Origin: Erythrobacter litoralis
GTDB lineage: Bacteria; Pseudomonadota; Alphaproteobacteria; Sphingomonadales; Sphingomonadaceae
DNA length: 64,000 nucleotides
Assembly: GCF_001719165.1 (NCBI RefSeq)
Contig: NZ_CP017057.1
Coordinates: 124,001-188,000 of the forward strand
Reading direction: 5' to 3'
The notes below the pieces were generated by a model. That model had not been told where the DNA came from and did not search any database. It saw nothing but the letters and a program-made list of their open reading frames with translations. The position numbers and the translations under genes were made by a program. How positions within the stretch are numbered: position 1 is the stretch's first letter; each line of letters starts with the position of its first letter. Shown in pieces: positions 1 through 8,896 of the stretch.

Positions 1-705
1 CCAACCTTGCGCGACATAATCGGCCGTGCATTGCCTCGCCGCATCGGGGTTGAAGGCCCAGACATCAGGATAGCGCTTGCGGATCGCGGCGATGGCCTCG
101 GCCGGGCCGTAGAACGCATCCTGCGCTTGCACCGGATCGCGCCCGGACCTGCGATAGGCGGCGGCGACGCCTTCGACCAGCGCGGGATTGTCGCTCGCCA
201 GATGCACCACCAGCCGCCCCCGCCGAGGCATGGCGCGCGCGACTTCGCTCAGCGTCTCGATCTTCGCCCCGCGTCCGCGAAAGGGGTAGCTCTCGCCGTC
301 CGCGCTGTAGCCGTGCCCCGCATCGAGCGCGCGCAATCGGGCCAGCGACGCCTCGCGCACCGGCCCGCGCCCGTCGGTCAGGCAATCGAGCCGCGCATCG
401 GAAAAGAGCACGACCTCGCCCCCGGCCGCCAGCCGCGCATCGACCTCGACCAGCCACGCGCCCATCTTCGCCGCGCGCAGCACGCTTTCCTTCGTGTTGG
501 CGAGGTGGCGGTGATAGGGCGGCTCGATCCGCGCAGAGGCACATTCCTCGCCAGGCTGCGCCACGCTGAGCGGCGAAAGCGCGCCTTGCGCGACCTGTTT
601 CGGCGCGCCCGCCGGATAGGGCGCGAGCCAGCTTGCATTGAGGATGGTGAGGCCGAGGAACAGGAGCGCAATCGCGAAACCTCCCCACAGCAAGGGGCGC
701 TTCAT
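1..705 (-). CDS. GDPD-fold protein with degraded active site (3' end outside window)
   Basis: The frame is open from ATG 705 to the window edge (235 codons; C-terminus missing). An N-terminal hydrophobic segment (residues 7-25) suggests a signal peptide or membrane anchor. The body aligns by eye with glycerophosphodiester phosphodiesterases: VEVDARLAAGGEVVLFSDA matches the usual metal-binding ExD strand and what follows it. The hallmark catalytic residues look replaced: no AHRG motif, ENT is ANT, and the usual HD is SD. The fold is probably GDPD but phosphodiesterase activity is doubtful. It is the last gene of the chain; its ATG overlaps the ribF stop (ATGA), implying translational coupling. 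Confidence 0.7.
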   Translation of the reverse strand, partial: MKRPLLWGGFAIALLFLGLTILNASWLAPYPAGAPKQVAQGALSPLSVAQPGEECASARIEPPYHRHLANTKESVLRAAKMGAWLVEVDARLAAGGEVVLFSDARLDCLTDGRGPVREASLARLRALDAGHGYSADGESYPFRGRGAKIETLSEVARAMPRRGRLVVHLASDNPALVEGVAAAYRRSGRDPVQAQDAFYGPAEAIAAIRKRYPDVWAFNPDAARQCTADYVAQGW

Positions 706-1625
706 GCGAGCAGCCTTTTCGCCTCGGCACAGTCGCGTTCCATCTGCGCAATGAGTCCATCGAGCGAATCGAATTTCGCCTCTCCGCGCAAAAAGTGGTG
801 GAAGGCGACTTCGATCTCCTGCCCGTAGAGATCGCCCGCGAAGTCGAAGAAATAGGGCTCGAGCAATTCCTTGGGCGGCTCGAATTGCGGGCGGATGCCG
901 ATATTGGCCGCACCCTTGAGCACTTCGCCGGTCTGGAGGATGCGGCCGGTCACGGCATAGATCCCGTATTTCGGACGAAGATATTCGTCGATCGCGATGT
1001 TTGCGGTGGGATAGCCGATCGTGCGCCCGCGCTTGTCGCCATGCTCGACCACGCCCCTTATGGCGAAAGGCCTGGTGAGCAGATCGGCGGCAAGCTGCGG
1101 GTCGCCATCCCGCAGCGCCTCGCGGATGCGGCTCGAAGAGACGATGCCGTCCTTCTCGACCGCTTCGACCACGCACGATTCAAGGCCGAGAGCGCCGCCC
1201 ATCGTCTTCAGCAGGTCGACATTGCCTTTTGCGCCCTTGCCGAAGGTGAAGTCGCTTCCCGTCACAACCCCGTGCGCGCCGAGCCGGTCGATCAGTATGG
1301 TGCGGATGAAATCCTCGGCGCTGGTCCCGGCGAGATCGGCGTCGAAATGGAACACCAGCATCGCGGTCGCCCCCGCGGCAAGATAGAGCTCCTGGCGTTG
1401 TTCGAGCGTGGTCAGGCGAAAGGGCGGCACGTCGGGCTTGAAGAAGCGCACCGGGTGCGGGTCGAAGGTGGCGATGATCGAGGGGCGGCCTTCCGCGTGC
1501 GCCCAGTCGATCGCCTCGCCCGCGACCGCCTGGTGGCCGCGATGGAAACCGTCGAAATTGCCGAGCGCGATGACGGCACCGCGCAGGGTTGCGGGAATGG
1601 GATCGCGGTGATCGAGCCAGCGCAT
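702..1625 (-). CDS. ribF: Bifunctional riboflavin kinase / FAD synthetase
   Basis: Makes FMN from riboflavin and FAD from FMN in the cytoplasm. At 307 aa it has normal family length. The N-terminal nucleotidyltransferase domain carries GNFDGFHRGH (about residues 22-31) and a TGSDFTFGKGAKGN segment near 121. The C-terminal flavokinase domain has KRGRTIGYPTANI near 199-211. Its ATG overlaps the folA stop by one base (TGATG), and its own stop overlaps the next start. FAD and FMN are needed by several flavoenzymes in this window, but the position in a housekeeping chain points to constitutive expression. Confidence 0.97.
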   Translation of the reverse strand: MRWLDHRDPIPATLRGAVIALGNFDGFHRGHQAVAGEAIDWAHAEGRPSIIATFDPHPVRFFKPDVPPFRLTTLEQRQELYLAAGATAMLVFHFDADLAGTSAEDFIRTILIDRLGAHGVVTGSDFTFGKGAKGNVDLLKTMGGALGLESCVVEAVEKDGIVSSSRIREALRDGDPQLAADLLTRPFAIRGVVEHGDKRGRTIGYPTANIAIDEYLRPKYGIYAVTGRILQTGEVLKGAANIGIRPQFEPPKELLEPYFFDFAGDLYGQEIEVAFHHFLRGEAKFDSLDGLIAQMERDCAEAKRLLA

Positions 1626-2146
1626 CAGGATGTGCCCCTTTCGGCGCGCTCATAGGTCAGGAAGGAGTATGCGGGAAGGCCCCCTTCTGGCGGATGCTCT
1701 TCGCGGTGGACCACTTCCCAACCCGCGCCGGGAGCGGACATGAAGGTGTCGCCGTCGAATTCGGCGTGGATCTGGGTCAGCTCGATCCGGTCGGCCACGT
1801 CCATGAAGACGTCGTAGATCGCCGCCCCGCCGATCACCGCGATCGCGTCCGGATCGTCGCGCCGGGCGAGCGCCAGCGCGTCCTCGACCGAAAGTGCGAT
1901 CTCGGCGCCTTCGCTGTTCCAGCGCTCGCGCCGGGTGAGAACGATATGGCGACGTCCGGGCAGCAGGCCCGGCAGGCTTTCGAAAGTCTTGCGCCCCATG
2001 ATCATGGGGCGACCACCACCGCCCGGCCCCATCGTCAGCGCCTTGAAACGCTTGAGATCGGCCGGGAGGTGCCAGGGCAGGCCGCCATCCTTTCCGATCG
2101 CACCGTTTTCGGCGCGGGCATAGATCAGGACCACCGGAACGCTCAC
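1625..2146 (-). CDS. folA: Dihydrofolate reductase (GTG start)
   Basis: Reduces dihydrofolate to tetrahydrofolate with NADPH. The protein is 173 aa. It shows GLPWHLPADLKRFK in the substrate pocket (about 22-35), GRKTFESLP (about 51-59) for NADPH binding and IGGAAIYDVF (about 104-113). The start is GTG at 2146, overlapping the purK stop as GTGA; the next gene overlaps by one base. A loop containing GPGGGG before RPMIMGRK is somewhat longer than usual. Function is secure. Confidence 0.96.
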   Translation of the reverse strand: MSVPVVLIYARAENGAIGKDGGLPWHLPADLKRFKALTMGPGGGGRPMIMGRKTFESLPGLLPGRRHIVLTRRERWNSEGAEIALSVEDALALARRDDPDAIAVIGGAAIYDVFMDVADRIELTQIHAEFDGDTFMSAPGAGWEVVHREEHPPEGGLPAYSFLTYERAERGTS

Positions 2147-3224
2147 TTGAGACGCGCACCCACCCGCGTGACATGGCCCATCTTGCGTCCCTCGCGCACC
2201 TCGCGCTTGCCGTAGAGGTGGAGATGCGGCTCGCCCTCCTCGGAGAGGATCGCGTGCGCCGTGAGCGCCTGTTCGCCGACGATGTTGCGCATGTCGATGG
2301 TCGCAAAGCGCGTCGCGGTCTCGCCCAGCGGCAGGCCGCAGATCGCGCGGACATGGTTCTCGAACTGGCTGGTGGCCGCGCCCTCGATCGTCCAGTGGCC
2401 CGAATTGTGGACCCGGGGGGCCATTTCGTTGAAGACCGGGCCGTCCTTCGTGGCGAAGAATTCGAGCGTCATCACGCCGACATAGGAGAGGGCGTCCGCC
2501 ACCTTGCCCGCCAGCTCGCGCGCGGCGCCGACCTGTTCCACGATCAGATCGCCCGCAGGCAGGACCGATTGCACCAGCATCCCGCCTTCGTGGGTGTTGG
2601 CGGTCGAATCCCAGAAACGGATCTGGCCGCCGCTGCCCCGCACGAGGATGACCGAAAATTCGGCCTCGAAATCGACGAGGCCTTCATAGATGCAGCGCCG
2701 CCCGGGAAACCGCACGCCCTGCGCCTCTTGCCAGTCTCGCACGCGCCACTGGCCCTTGCCGTCATAGCCGTCGCGAACGGTCTTGAGGATGCCGGGCGTC
2801 CCGATCCGCTCGATCGCCTGGGCGAAATCCTCGTCGCTCTCCACCCGCATATGCGGCGCAGCGCGCCCGCCGAGGTCCTCGACGAAGCGTTTTTCATTGA
2901 GCCGGTCCTGCGCGACTTCGAGCGCGCGCGGCGCGGAGGCGAGCCGCTCCGCCGGGATCGCCGCGACCGCGCTTACGAGCACGTTCTCGAATTCCCAGGT
3001 CACGACATCGCACTTCGCTGCGAAGGCCGCGAGAGCCTCGCGGTCGGCCCAGTGGTTCTCGAAGAAATCGGCGCAGGCCTCGGCCGCGACATTGTCGCCT
3101 GCAGGCGCGTAGCCGATGCAGCGATAGCCCAATTGGAGCGCCGACATGGCCAGCATCCGGCCAAGCTGACCACCGCCGAAAATGCCGATGGTCGATCCGG
3201 GGGGGAGGGGCGAGCGATCCGCCA

Positions 3225-3225
<1 letters not shown>
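2143..3225 (-). CDS. purK: 5-(carboxyamino)imidazole ribonucleotide synthase
   Basis: ATP-grasp enzyme of de novo purine synthesis that carboxylates AIR to N5-CAIR; PurE acts on the product. The 360-aa product begins MADRSPLPPG, with the nucleotide-binding segment GIFGGGQLGRMLA near residues 15-27 and the ATP-grasp stretch containing FNEMAPRVHNSGHW in the C-terminal half. ATG 3225 is chosen because it overlaps the purE stop (TGATG). A longer open frame continues upstream inside purE in another reading frame and is a shadow. Confidence 0.96.
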
Positions 3226-3718
<493 letters not shown>

Positions 3719-3719
<1 letters not shown>

Positions 3720-4405
3720 CAGCTGTCCTTCAGGTAATAGCGTTCGCCCGGCACCATTGTGTCGTCGAAATCATAGACGATCGGCTGGCCGGTGGGAATT
3801 TCGAGTCCGGTGATGTCGTCGTCCGAGATGTTCGACAGGTGCTTGACCAGCGCGCGCAGCGAATTGCCATGCGCGGAAATGATGACCGTCTCGCCGCGTG
3901 CGAGGACCGGCAGGATGTCGCTTTCCCAATAGGGCAGCACCCTTTCGATGGTGAGTTTCAGGCTCTCCGTATAGGGCACGTCGATCTCGGCATAGCGTTC
4001 GTCCGCACCCGGATCGAACTCGCTGCCCGGCTCCATTTCGGGCGGCGGCACGTCGAAGCTGCGGCGCCAGACATGGACCTTCTCGTCCCCGTGCTTGTCG
4101 CGCATGGCCTGCTTGTCGAGCCCGGTGAGGCCGCCATAATGCCGCTCGTTGAGGCGCCAGTCCTTGATTTCGGGGATCCACAGCCGCCCGGCCTCTTCAA
4201 GCGCAAGATGCAGCGTCTTGATGGCGCGGGTCTGGAGGCTGGTGAAGGCGATGGTGGGCAGGACGCCCTTTTCGCGCATGAGGCGGCCCGCCTCCTTCGC
4301 TTCCTCGACGCCTTTTTCAGTGAGATCGACGTCCCACCATCCGGTGAAGCGGTTCTCGAGGTTCCACTGGCTCTGGCCGTGGCGCACTAGGATCAGCTTG
4401 GGCAC
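3719..4405 (-). CDS. gpmA: 2,3-bisphosphoglycerate-dependent phosphoglycerate mutase
   Basis: Interconverts 3- and 2-phosphoglycerate in glycolysis. At 228 aa it is full length. It has the phosphohistidine motif [10 protein letters not shown] (6-15), [10 protein letters not shown] near 88 and the second catalytic histidine in [10 protein letters not shown] near 180. It is the first gene of the six-gene overlapping chain, so the promoter probably lies between 4406 and the small gene upstream. Confidence 0.97.
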
Positions 4406-4444
4406 GGAAACTCTGGCTCCTGTCTCGTCGGGGAGCGCGTGTGG

Positions 4445-4606
4445 TTAGCTTTGCGCGTCCGGCTTGAAAAGTCCATTGTCGCGCGATTCGCCGGTCTCGC
4501 CCCCCGCTTGCGCCCGCGCCTGCGTCTTCCTCCGACGCAGGTTCTCGCGCAGCTTGGCTGCGAGGCGCTCCTCACGGGACATATTCTTGCGGGATTCTTC
4601 ACTCAT
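4445..4606 (-). CDS. Small basic conserved-type protein (53 aa)
   Basis: Function unknown. The ATG at 4606 begins MSEESRKNMSREERLAAKLR, a highly charged, probably helical segment followed by RRRKTQARAQAGGE and an acidic tail. Small Lys/Arg/Glu-rich proteins of this form are common next to housekeeping genes in alphaproteobacteria. It lies 39 bp upstream of gpmA on the same strand. The frame stays open upstream into the tRNA, but a start inside the tRNA is not credible. Confidence 0.7.
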   Translation of the reverse strand: MSEESRKNMSREERLAAKLRENLRRRKTQARAQAGGETGESRDNGLFKPDAQS

Positions 4607-4650
4607 GCCTAACGCCTTGCCGCTAGGGTCCCGCAGGTTCAAGCCTTCGC

Positions 4651-4678
4651 TTGACATTGTGTGTGCGTGCGACAATAG
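4651..4678 (+). promoter_or_regulatory. Candidate sigma-70 promoter of tRNA-Thr
   Basis: TTGACA at 4651-4656 is followed after 16 bases by CAATAG (4673-4678), about 50 bp before the tRNA. The -35 is a perfect consensus match; the -10 is weak. Assignment is by position only. Confidence 0.45.
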
Positions 4679-4726
4679 CGCGCGCCTGCCCGTCGGGACG
4701 CTCTTGACGCGCCCGCAACCGGTCAC

Positions 4727-4801
4727 GCTGCTGTAGCTCAGTGGTAGAGCGCACCCTTGGTAAGGGTGAGGCCGGGAGTTCAATCCTCCCCAGCAGCACC
4801 A
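4727..4801 (+). tRNA. tRNA-Thr (anticodon GGT)
   Basis: A full cloverleaf can be drawn. The acceptor GCTGCTG pairs with CAGCAGC, the D arm is GCTC/GAGC, the anticodon stem is CACCC/GGGTG around loop TTGGTAA (anticodon GGT), and the T arm is GGGAG/CTCCC around TTCAATC. The 3' CCA is encoded (4799-4801). It reads ACC and ACT codons. It borders the lower-GC segment that follows and could be an integration site, but I found no second copy of its 3' end. Confidence 0.97.
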
Positions 4802-5372
4802 TTTTCGACTGAAAGCGGGGAATGGAGCCTTTTTTGCGCTCGCCCGGGCGGGCGTCCTCGGCGCAGCTCCTTCATTTCTTTCTGGATGCCTGCGGGCACA
4901 TAGTCGTGATCACGGTCGCTTCGCCCCCGTGAGTAACAGACTGTCAGGTTCGGCTCGAAGGGCGGGGAAATCTGCCCTGCAGCTAGCGACCCATTGCAGA
5001 CGGGAGGGTGTCATGAGCGACACTGCCGCGATCTGAAAGAGCGATTACCGTCATTGAACCACTCACTCCCCCTGATCCAAGTCTCATCGTTACGCAGGAG
5101 TGAATTCACCCAACATTGCGAGATGAGCCTGTTTTCGCCCTCGAGGAACTCATGACAAAGCTTTCCGGTTGAAGTCTAGGTGAAGGCCGTCGTAAACCCT
5201 TCGCCACAGATCAACGCCCTGCTTATTCCATCAGCGCTTATCCTCGCTCAAAGAGGGCGCCTTCAATCAGCGTCTTGTGAAGTCAATGCCGACATCGAGC
5301 GTCCGCAACACGAAGATCACCACAAAGTCGCGGTGTCCGCTGCTACAACACTGCCTGATGGAATGTGAGGCG
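4802..5372. other. Gene-free stretch after tRNA-Thr
   Basis: I see no convincing gene in these 571 bp. The only open frame of note (62 codons at 5180-5368) has no ribosome site and no recognisable sequence. GC content visibly falls from about 4950 onward compared with the flanking operons. This marks the left end of the atypical segment that runs to the insertion sequence. Confidence 0.6.
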
Positions 5373-6410
5373 TCAGTCGGTGATGGCGGTCTTTGCAGAC
5401 ACTTCGGGGGCGTTGGAAAGATAAGGCTTAAGTCTGGCTAGCGATGTGGTCAGCTGCGCCTTCCTTTCAATCAATGCGCTACCGCTCTCTGACTGGTCTG
5501 CAGCTGGACTCAGATCGAGAGAAGCTTGCCTTGGTGTCTCTAGCTCTCCTTCTGATGAATTCAACGATGAAAGGTCTAACTGCGAGGCGGAAAACGCGGG
5601 AATTTGAGGCAAGTCCGCATAGGCCGAGAGGAGGTGCCTCGAGAGAAGCAGGCGCGCCTTCGAAGGGATCACCTCATTGGCATCGTACCTCTTGCTAAAC
5701 GCTGTCGGCATACCGGAAGCACCGGGCCAGAGATAGAAAGCATGCGAGCCAACGACATTCAATTTGAGAAGACTTGGCGCCCAATATGGCTGCACGTATG
5801 TGGCGTGATAGTGGGTGGCATGGCCTATGCTCGGCTCAACATATCCCGATAGCGCTGCTAAAGCGACTTCCCGCGCCCGCTCCCAAGAGGATTTTCGAGG
5901 TTTGCGACTAAGCGAGCCATCGCATGTAAACGTGAACTGGCAGCCAGTCGGGCGATGTGATCCTTCGAAAACAACCCCACAAACAGAGTTCGGGAATGCA
6001 GGGTGTCTGACGCGATTGAGAACCACTTGCGCGACTGCTCTCTGGCCTTGCTTGGCTTCGTAACCAGCTTCATAATATACAGCAGCAGTGAGACAATCGA
6101 TAGCGGCAGAGGCCTTTAATCCCGGGTCAGCTGATAGCAGGGAAATTGGCGCAGCAGCAACAATCCGGTCTTGATGTAAAAGAGTGGTGTCTTGCTTATT
6201 CCCGACCAGAGGAACGATAAGATCAACACCCTTTCCATCCAGCCCTGACAGACTTTCAGAATTAAGACTCGAAATCGTTTTCTCGCGGCCGAGCGATTGC
6301 TCGTCAAACGGAGAAGAGAAGCCAAGCGATATGAGCACGAGAAGGCAGATAAACGCCACTCGGCCGCGCCTTAGCTGGCTCACTGCTGAAGGTTCCGAGC
6401 TCAAAACCAT
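5373..6410 (-). CDS. SleB-type cell wall hydrolase
   Basis: Predicted peptidoglycan hydrolase (Hydrolase_2/SleB family). It is 345 aa with an N-terminal hydrophobic segment at residues 19-33 that should export or anchor it. The SleB domain lies at about 105-230: CLTAAVYYEAGYEAKQGQRA carries the conserved YYEA glutamate, followed by VLNRVRHPAFP and GHATHYHATYVQPYW. Sphingomonads commonly encode such proteins and they are not spore-related there. The gene is clearly richer in A/T and in rare codons such as AGA than its neighbours. This fits acquired DNA, as does its isolation between a gene-free stretch and a decayed insertion sequence. Confidence 0.85.
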   Translation of the reverse strand: MVLSSEPSAVSQLRRGRVAFICLLVLISLGFSSPFDEQSLGREKTISSLNSESLSGLDGKGVDLIVPLVGNKQDTTLLHQDRIVAAAPISLLSADPGLKASAAIDCLTAAVYYEAGYEAKQGQRAVAQVVLNRVRHPAFPNSVCGVVFEGSHRPTGCQFTFTCDGSLSRKPRKSSWERAREVALAALSGYVEPSIGHATHYHATYVQPYWAPSLLKLNVVGSHAFYLWPGASGMPTAFSKRYDANEVIPSKARLLLSRHLLSAYADLPQIPAFSASQLDLSSLNSSEGELETPRQASLDLSPAADQSESGSALIERKAQLTTSLARLKPYLSNAPEVSAKTAITD

Positions 6411-7136
6411 GGTTCAGACCTGAGACTAGCTCCCTGCCGAATAAAGAAAAGGGCCGACCCCCGTCTAGCAGGGATTGGCACCGCCAACACTCGGGCTAAG
6501 TCGCCTTTGCTGGTTGCTGTTTTGATCAGCAGGTCGACCGTTCGCTGCCCACTCGTGAACGGCCTTGAGCGGCGATCCGTGGCGCCTCGAAACCCGCACA
6601 GCAGTTAGTTTGCCTACTAGATTACGGTATCTCGCTAGTGCATTCCCCTTCAAGCTGCAAGGAGTGCAAACCAAGCGAGGGCGAAGCAATTATGGCCACG
6701 ACTTCAAGCTTGTTCTTGGCAATGCCAATTTTGGAGAGCAGATGTCATCACGATCCTTCGCGCGATCGGAATGGTCTGCTTAAATCATGTACAATCAGCT
6801 AGGCCCTATTTGACGTGGTTTCCGCCAGGATTGGAGTGGCCCGGCCAACCACAAGCTCTCGCGGCCTCGTCTGCCTCCGAGGTTGTCGCGTCGAAAAGTG
6901 TCATGCTGCATGGTGCTCCATCTAGCAATTTCCAATGGTATGTTACTTTTTCATATTTCCTTTCTTTACCACCCAACATGGCAACACCCCTCTTTTGGAG
7001 AGCAAGAGTTATCCGCCGCTGCCGATCTTGAGGAGCACGAAAATCAAAGCTGTTCCTATAGTGGACAGAATTATTGGCTTGAGTGAACCCTTGTAAGTCT
7101 CGAGCATCAGGCGAACGGCAGCTCTCCAGCCGATTG
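6411..7136. other. Low-GC region with no secure gene
   Basis: These 726 bp separate the SleB-like gene from the insertion sequence. Base composition is the lowest of the window. The only candidate gene is the 57-codon frame at 6806-6979, listed separately. No structural RNA or repeat was recognised. Confidence 0.55.
6806..6979 (-). CDS. Possible small hypothetical protein (57 aa)
   Basis: Low-confidence call. ATG 6979 follows a GAGGGG ribosome-site-like stretch by about 8 bases. The product begins MLGGKERKYEKVTYHW and ends CGWPGHSNPGGNHVK. The regular alternation and the CGW..SNPGG ending look protein-like, but I do not recognise a family. The same frame is open further upstream without a better start. 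It could be a remnant of a gene in the acquired segment. Confidence 0.3.
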   Translation of the reverse strand: MLGGKERKYEKVTYHWKLLDGAPCSMTLFDATTSEADEAARACGWPGHSNPGGNHVK

Positions 7137-7156
7137 TGTTGAAAAACCCGCCTCTG
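7137..7156 (+). repeat. Left terminal inverted repeat of the IS
   Basis: Reads TGTTGAAAAACCCGCCTCTG inward. The first 11 bases are identical to the right end, with about 15 of 20 matching overall. Confidence 0.8.
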
Positions 7157-7206
7157 AGATCGGCGCTGGCGCGAGCCTGATCGCGGCGAGGAGGCTTCGG
7201 CCCCGC

Positions 7207-8584
7207 TTATGCGTGGGCTGGGGTGGCTGGCATCGGGATCAGCTTGGCCATTTTCCGGAGGTTTGGGCAGTTGCTGCGAGGAGGAACTCGTCTCTTGCGC
7301 CGTTTGGACCTCGCAGGCGCAGGCGATCCATTCTGAGGATGCGCTTGAGGTGCGCGAACAGCCTCTCGACATTTATTTCGATGGCGACGCGAGACGAGGT
7401 AAGCGTCGGTCGTAGCGATATCGCGGGCGAAATCCCGGGCGCCCTCGTGGACCGAACGCAGGATCGTGCGCGCTGGCTGGGTCGGGCAACAGCGTGGCTT
7501 GAGAGCGCAGGCGTCACAATCGAGCTTGCTGGAGCGGTAGCGCAGCATGCCGTTCTCATCGACGAACGGCCGATCCTCGCGATAGACCTTTTGCCTCTGG
7601 CGCAGCCGCTTGCCGGCAGGGCAGATATGGCTGTCGTCCTCATGGCCGTAGCTGAAGGCTGAACGCTCGAAGGTATCGTTGCGGCCGACGGAATGATCGA
7701 CCACAGGGATGTGCGGCTCGATGCCGGGCTCCTCGACCAGCCAGTATAGGTTCTTGGCATCGCCATATCCGGCATCACCCACGAGCCGCTCGGGCCACAG
7801 ACCAAAGCGTTCCTGCGTCCGGTCGATCATGCGGCGCTGAGCTGTTATCTCGGCCTGACGGATGGCGGTGGTCGCCTCGAAATCGACGATCACTGCGTTC
7901 TGGAGATCGATGAGATAGTTGGTGGCGTAGGCGAAGAATGCGCGCTCGCGGCTTGCCGCAGTCCAGCGCGCTGCCGGATCGGCCACCGCCAACTGCTTGC
8001 GCGGCACCGGTGTTGCGCCCCCGAAGGCGGCATCATCCTTCACGGCCAGATACTCGCGAACGGAACGGCTCGTGGCCGGATCTGGCAGACCGTCGGCCTT
8101 ATCGACGGCATTCTGGCGGTTCACATCTGCGCGCACGAGGCTGTCATCGACGGCAAAGCCTTCGCCGCCGACCAGACCCTCGGCAATGCAGCGCGCCACG
8201 GTCGTCTCGAACATCTGGCGCAGGACATCGCTGTGGCGGAAGCGCCCATGCCGGTTCTTCGAGAAGGTCGATTGGCGGGGCACATCGCCTTCCAGCCCCA
8301 GGCGGCAGTACCAGCGATAGGCGAGGTTGACATATACCTCCTCGCACAGCCGCCGCTCGGACCGGATACCCATGCAATAGCCGATGATCAGCATCCTGAT
8401 CATCGGCTCGGGATCGACCGAGCGGCCGACCGGTCTAGCTGTTGAAAGGGCGCAGATGTTCGCGGATGCCCAATAGGTCAACAAACCGGTCGATCGAGCG
8501 CAGCAGGTGATTAGCCGGGACATGCAGATCCAGGTAGAAGCTGTAGAATAGCGCCTCCTGCGCCCCCGTCCGCTCACCCATCAT
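7207..8584 (-). pseudogene. IS1182/IS5-family transposase, frameshifted
   Basis: DDE transposase remnant. The true N-terminus starts at ATG 8584 (MMGERTGAQEALFYSFYLDL) but hits a TAG at 8435-8437. A one-base shift near 8420 moves the frame to the main part, PEPMIRMLIIGYCMGIRSER, a DUF772-like segment. The first two catalytic aspartates are visible in AVDDSLVRADVN and LVGDAGYGDAKN. Near 7385 the frame shifts again, and the conserved NVERLFAHLKR stretch with the expected catalytic glutamate is read only in another frame until about 7262. There the frame returns to NLRKMAKLIPMP. So there is one nonsense codon and at least three indels. Confidence 0.85.
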
Positions 8585-8638
8585 CTGATCGTCTTCACCT
8601 GCCTGCGGAGGCATAGAATCAATACTCTAGCACCATTG

Positions 8639-8658
8639 CAAGGCTGAGTTTTTCAACA
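8639..8658 (-). repeat. Right terminal inverted repeat of the IS
   Basis: Read inward on the minus strand it is TGTTGAAAAACTCAGCCTTG, matching the left end through the first 11 bases. Confidence 0.8.
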
Positions 8659-8819
8659 GAATCCACCCACTTTGCGACGTCAGGAGCCGGGCGAGGAGCG
8701 CTTGAAAGCGGGAAGCCTCGCAAGTGCCCGACCGTCGCAACGCGGCCTTCAGGTTGCATGATCGAGGTTATCGCACGCCGGATGGCGTGTGCGAAAACAA
8801 GGCTCCCCCACCCGCCCCC

Positions 8820-8830
8820 ACACTTTTGAC
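8820..8830 (+). promoter_or_regulatory. CACTTTTG element upstream of SDR-E1 operon
   Basis: ACACTTTTGAC lies 67 bp before the start at 8897. It is identical in its core to elements in other promoter gaps of the catabolic locus. The role as a regulator site is inferred from recurrence. Confidence 0.4.
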
Positions 8831-8896
8831 GATACGCCCCGCCCGCGGCCTTCGCTATCCCATCGGCAATCATTCACCGCATGGGAGAGGTGCGCC

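Larger units (their letters stand above)
7137..8658 (-). mobile_element. Decayed IS1182/IS5-type insertion sequence
   Basis: About 1.52 kb bounded by imperfect inverted repeats starting TGTTGAAAAAC. One transposase gene fills it. Flanking 4-mers (ATTG left, GAAT right) do not match, so no target duplication is visible. The transposase is broken several times, so the element cannot move unaided. It sits at the border between the low-GC segment and the catabolic locus. Confidence 0.85.

Noticed and set aside
5180..5368. 62-codon frame in the gap after the tRNA
   Set aside because: No ribosome site, no recognisable sequence and a composition not different from the surrounding non-coding DNA.
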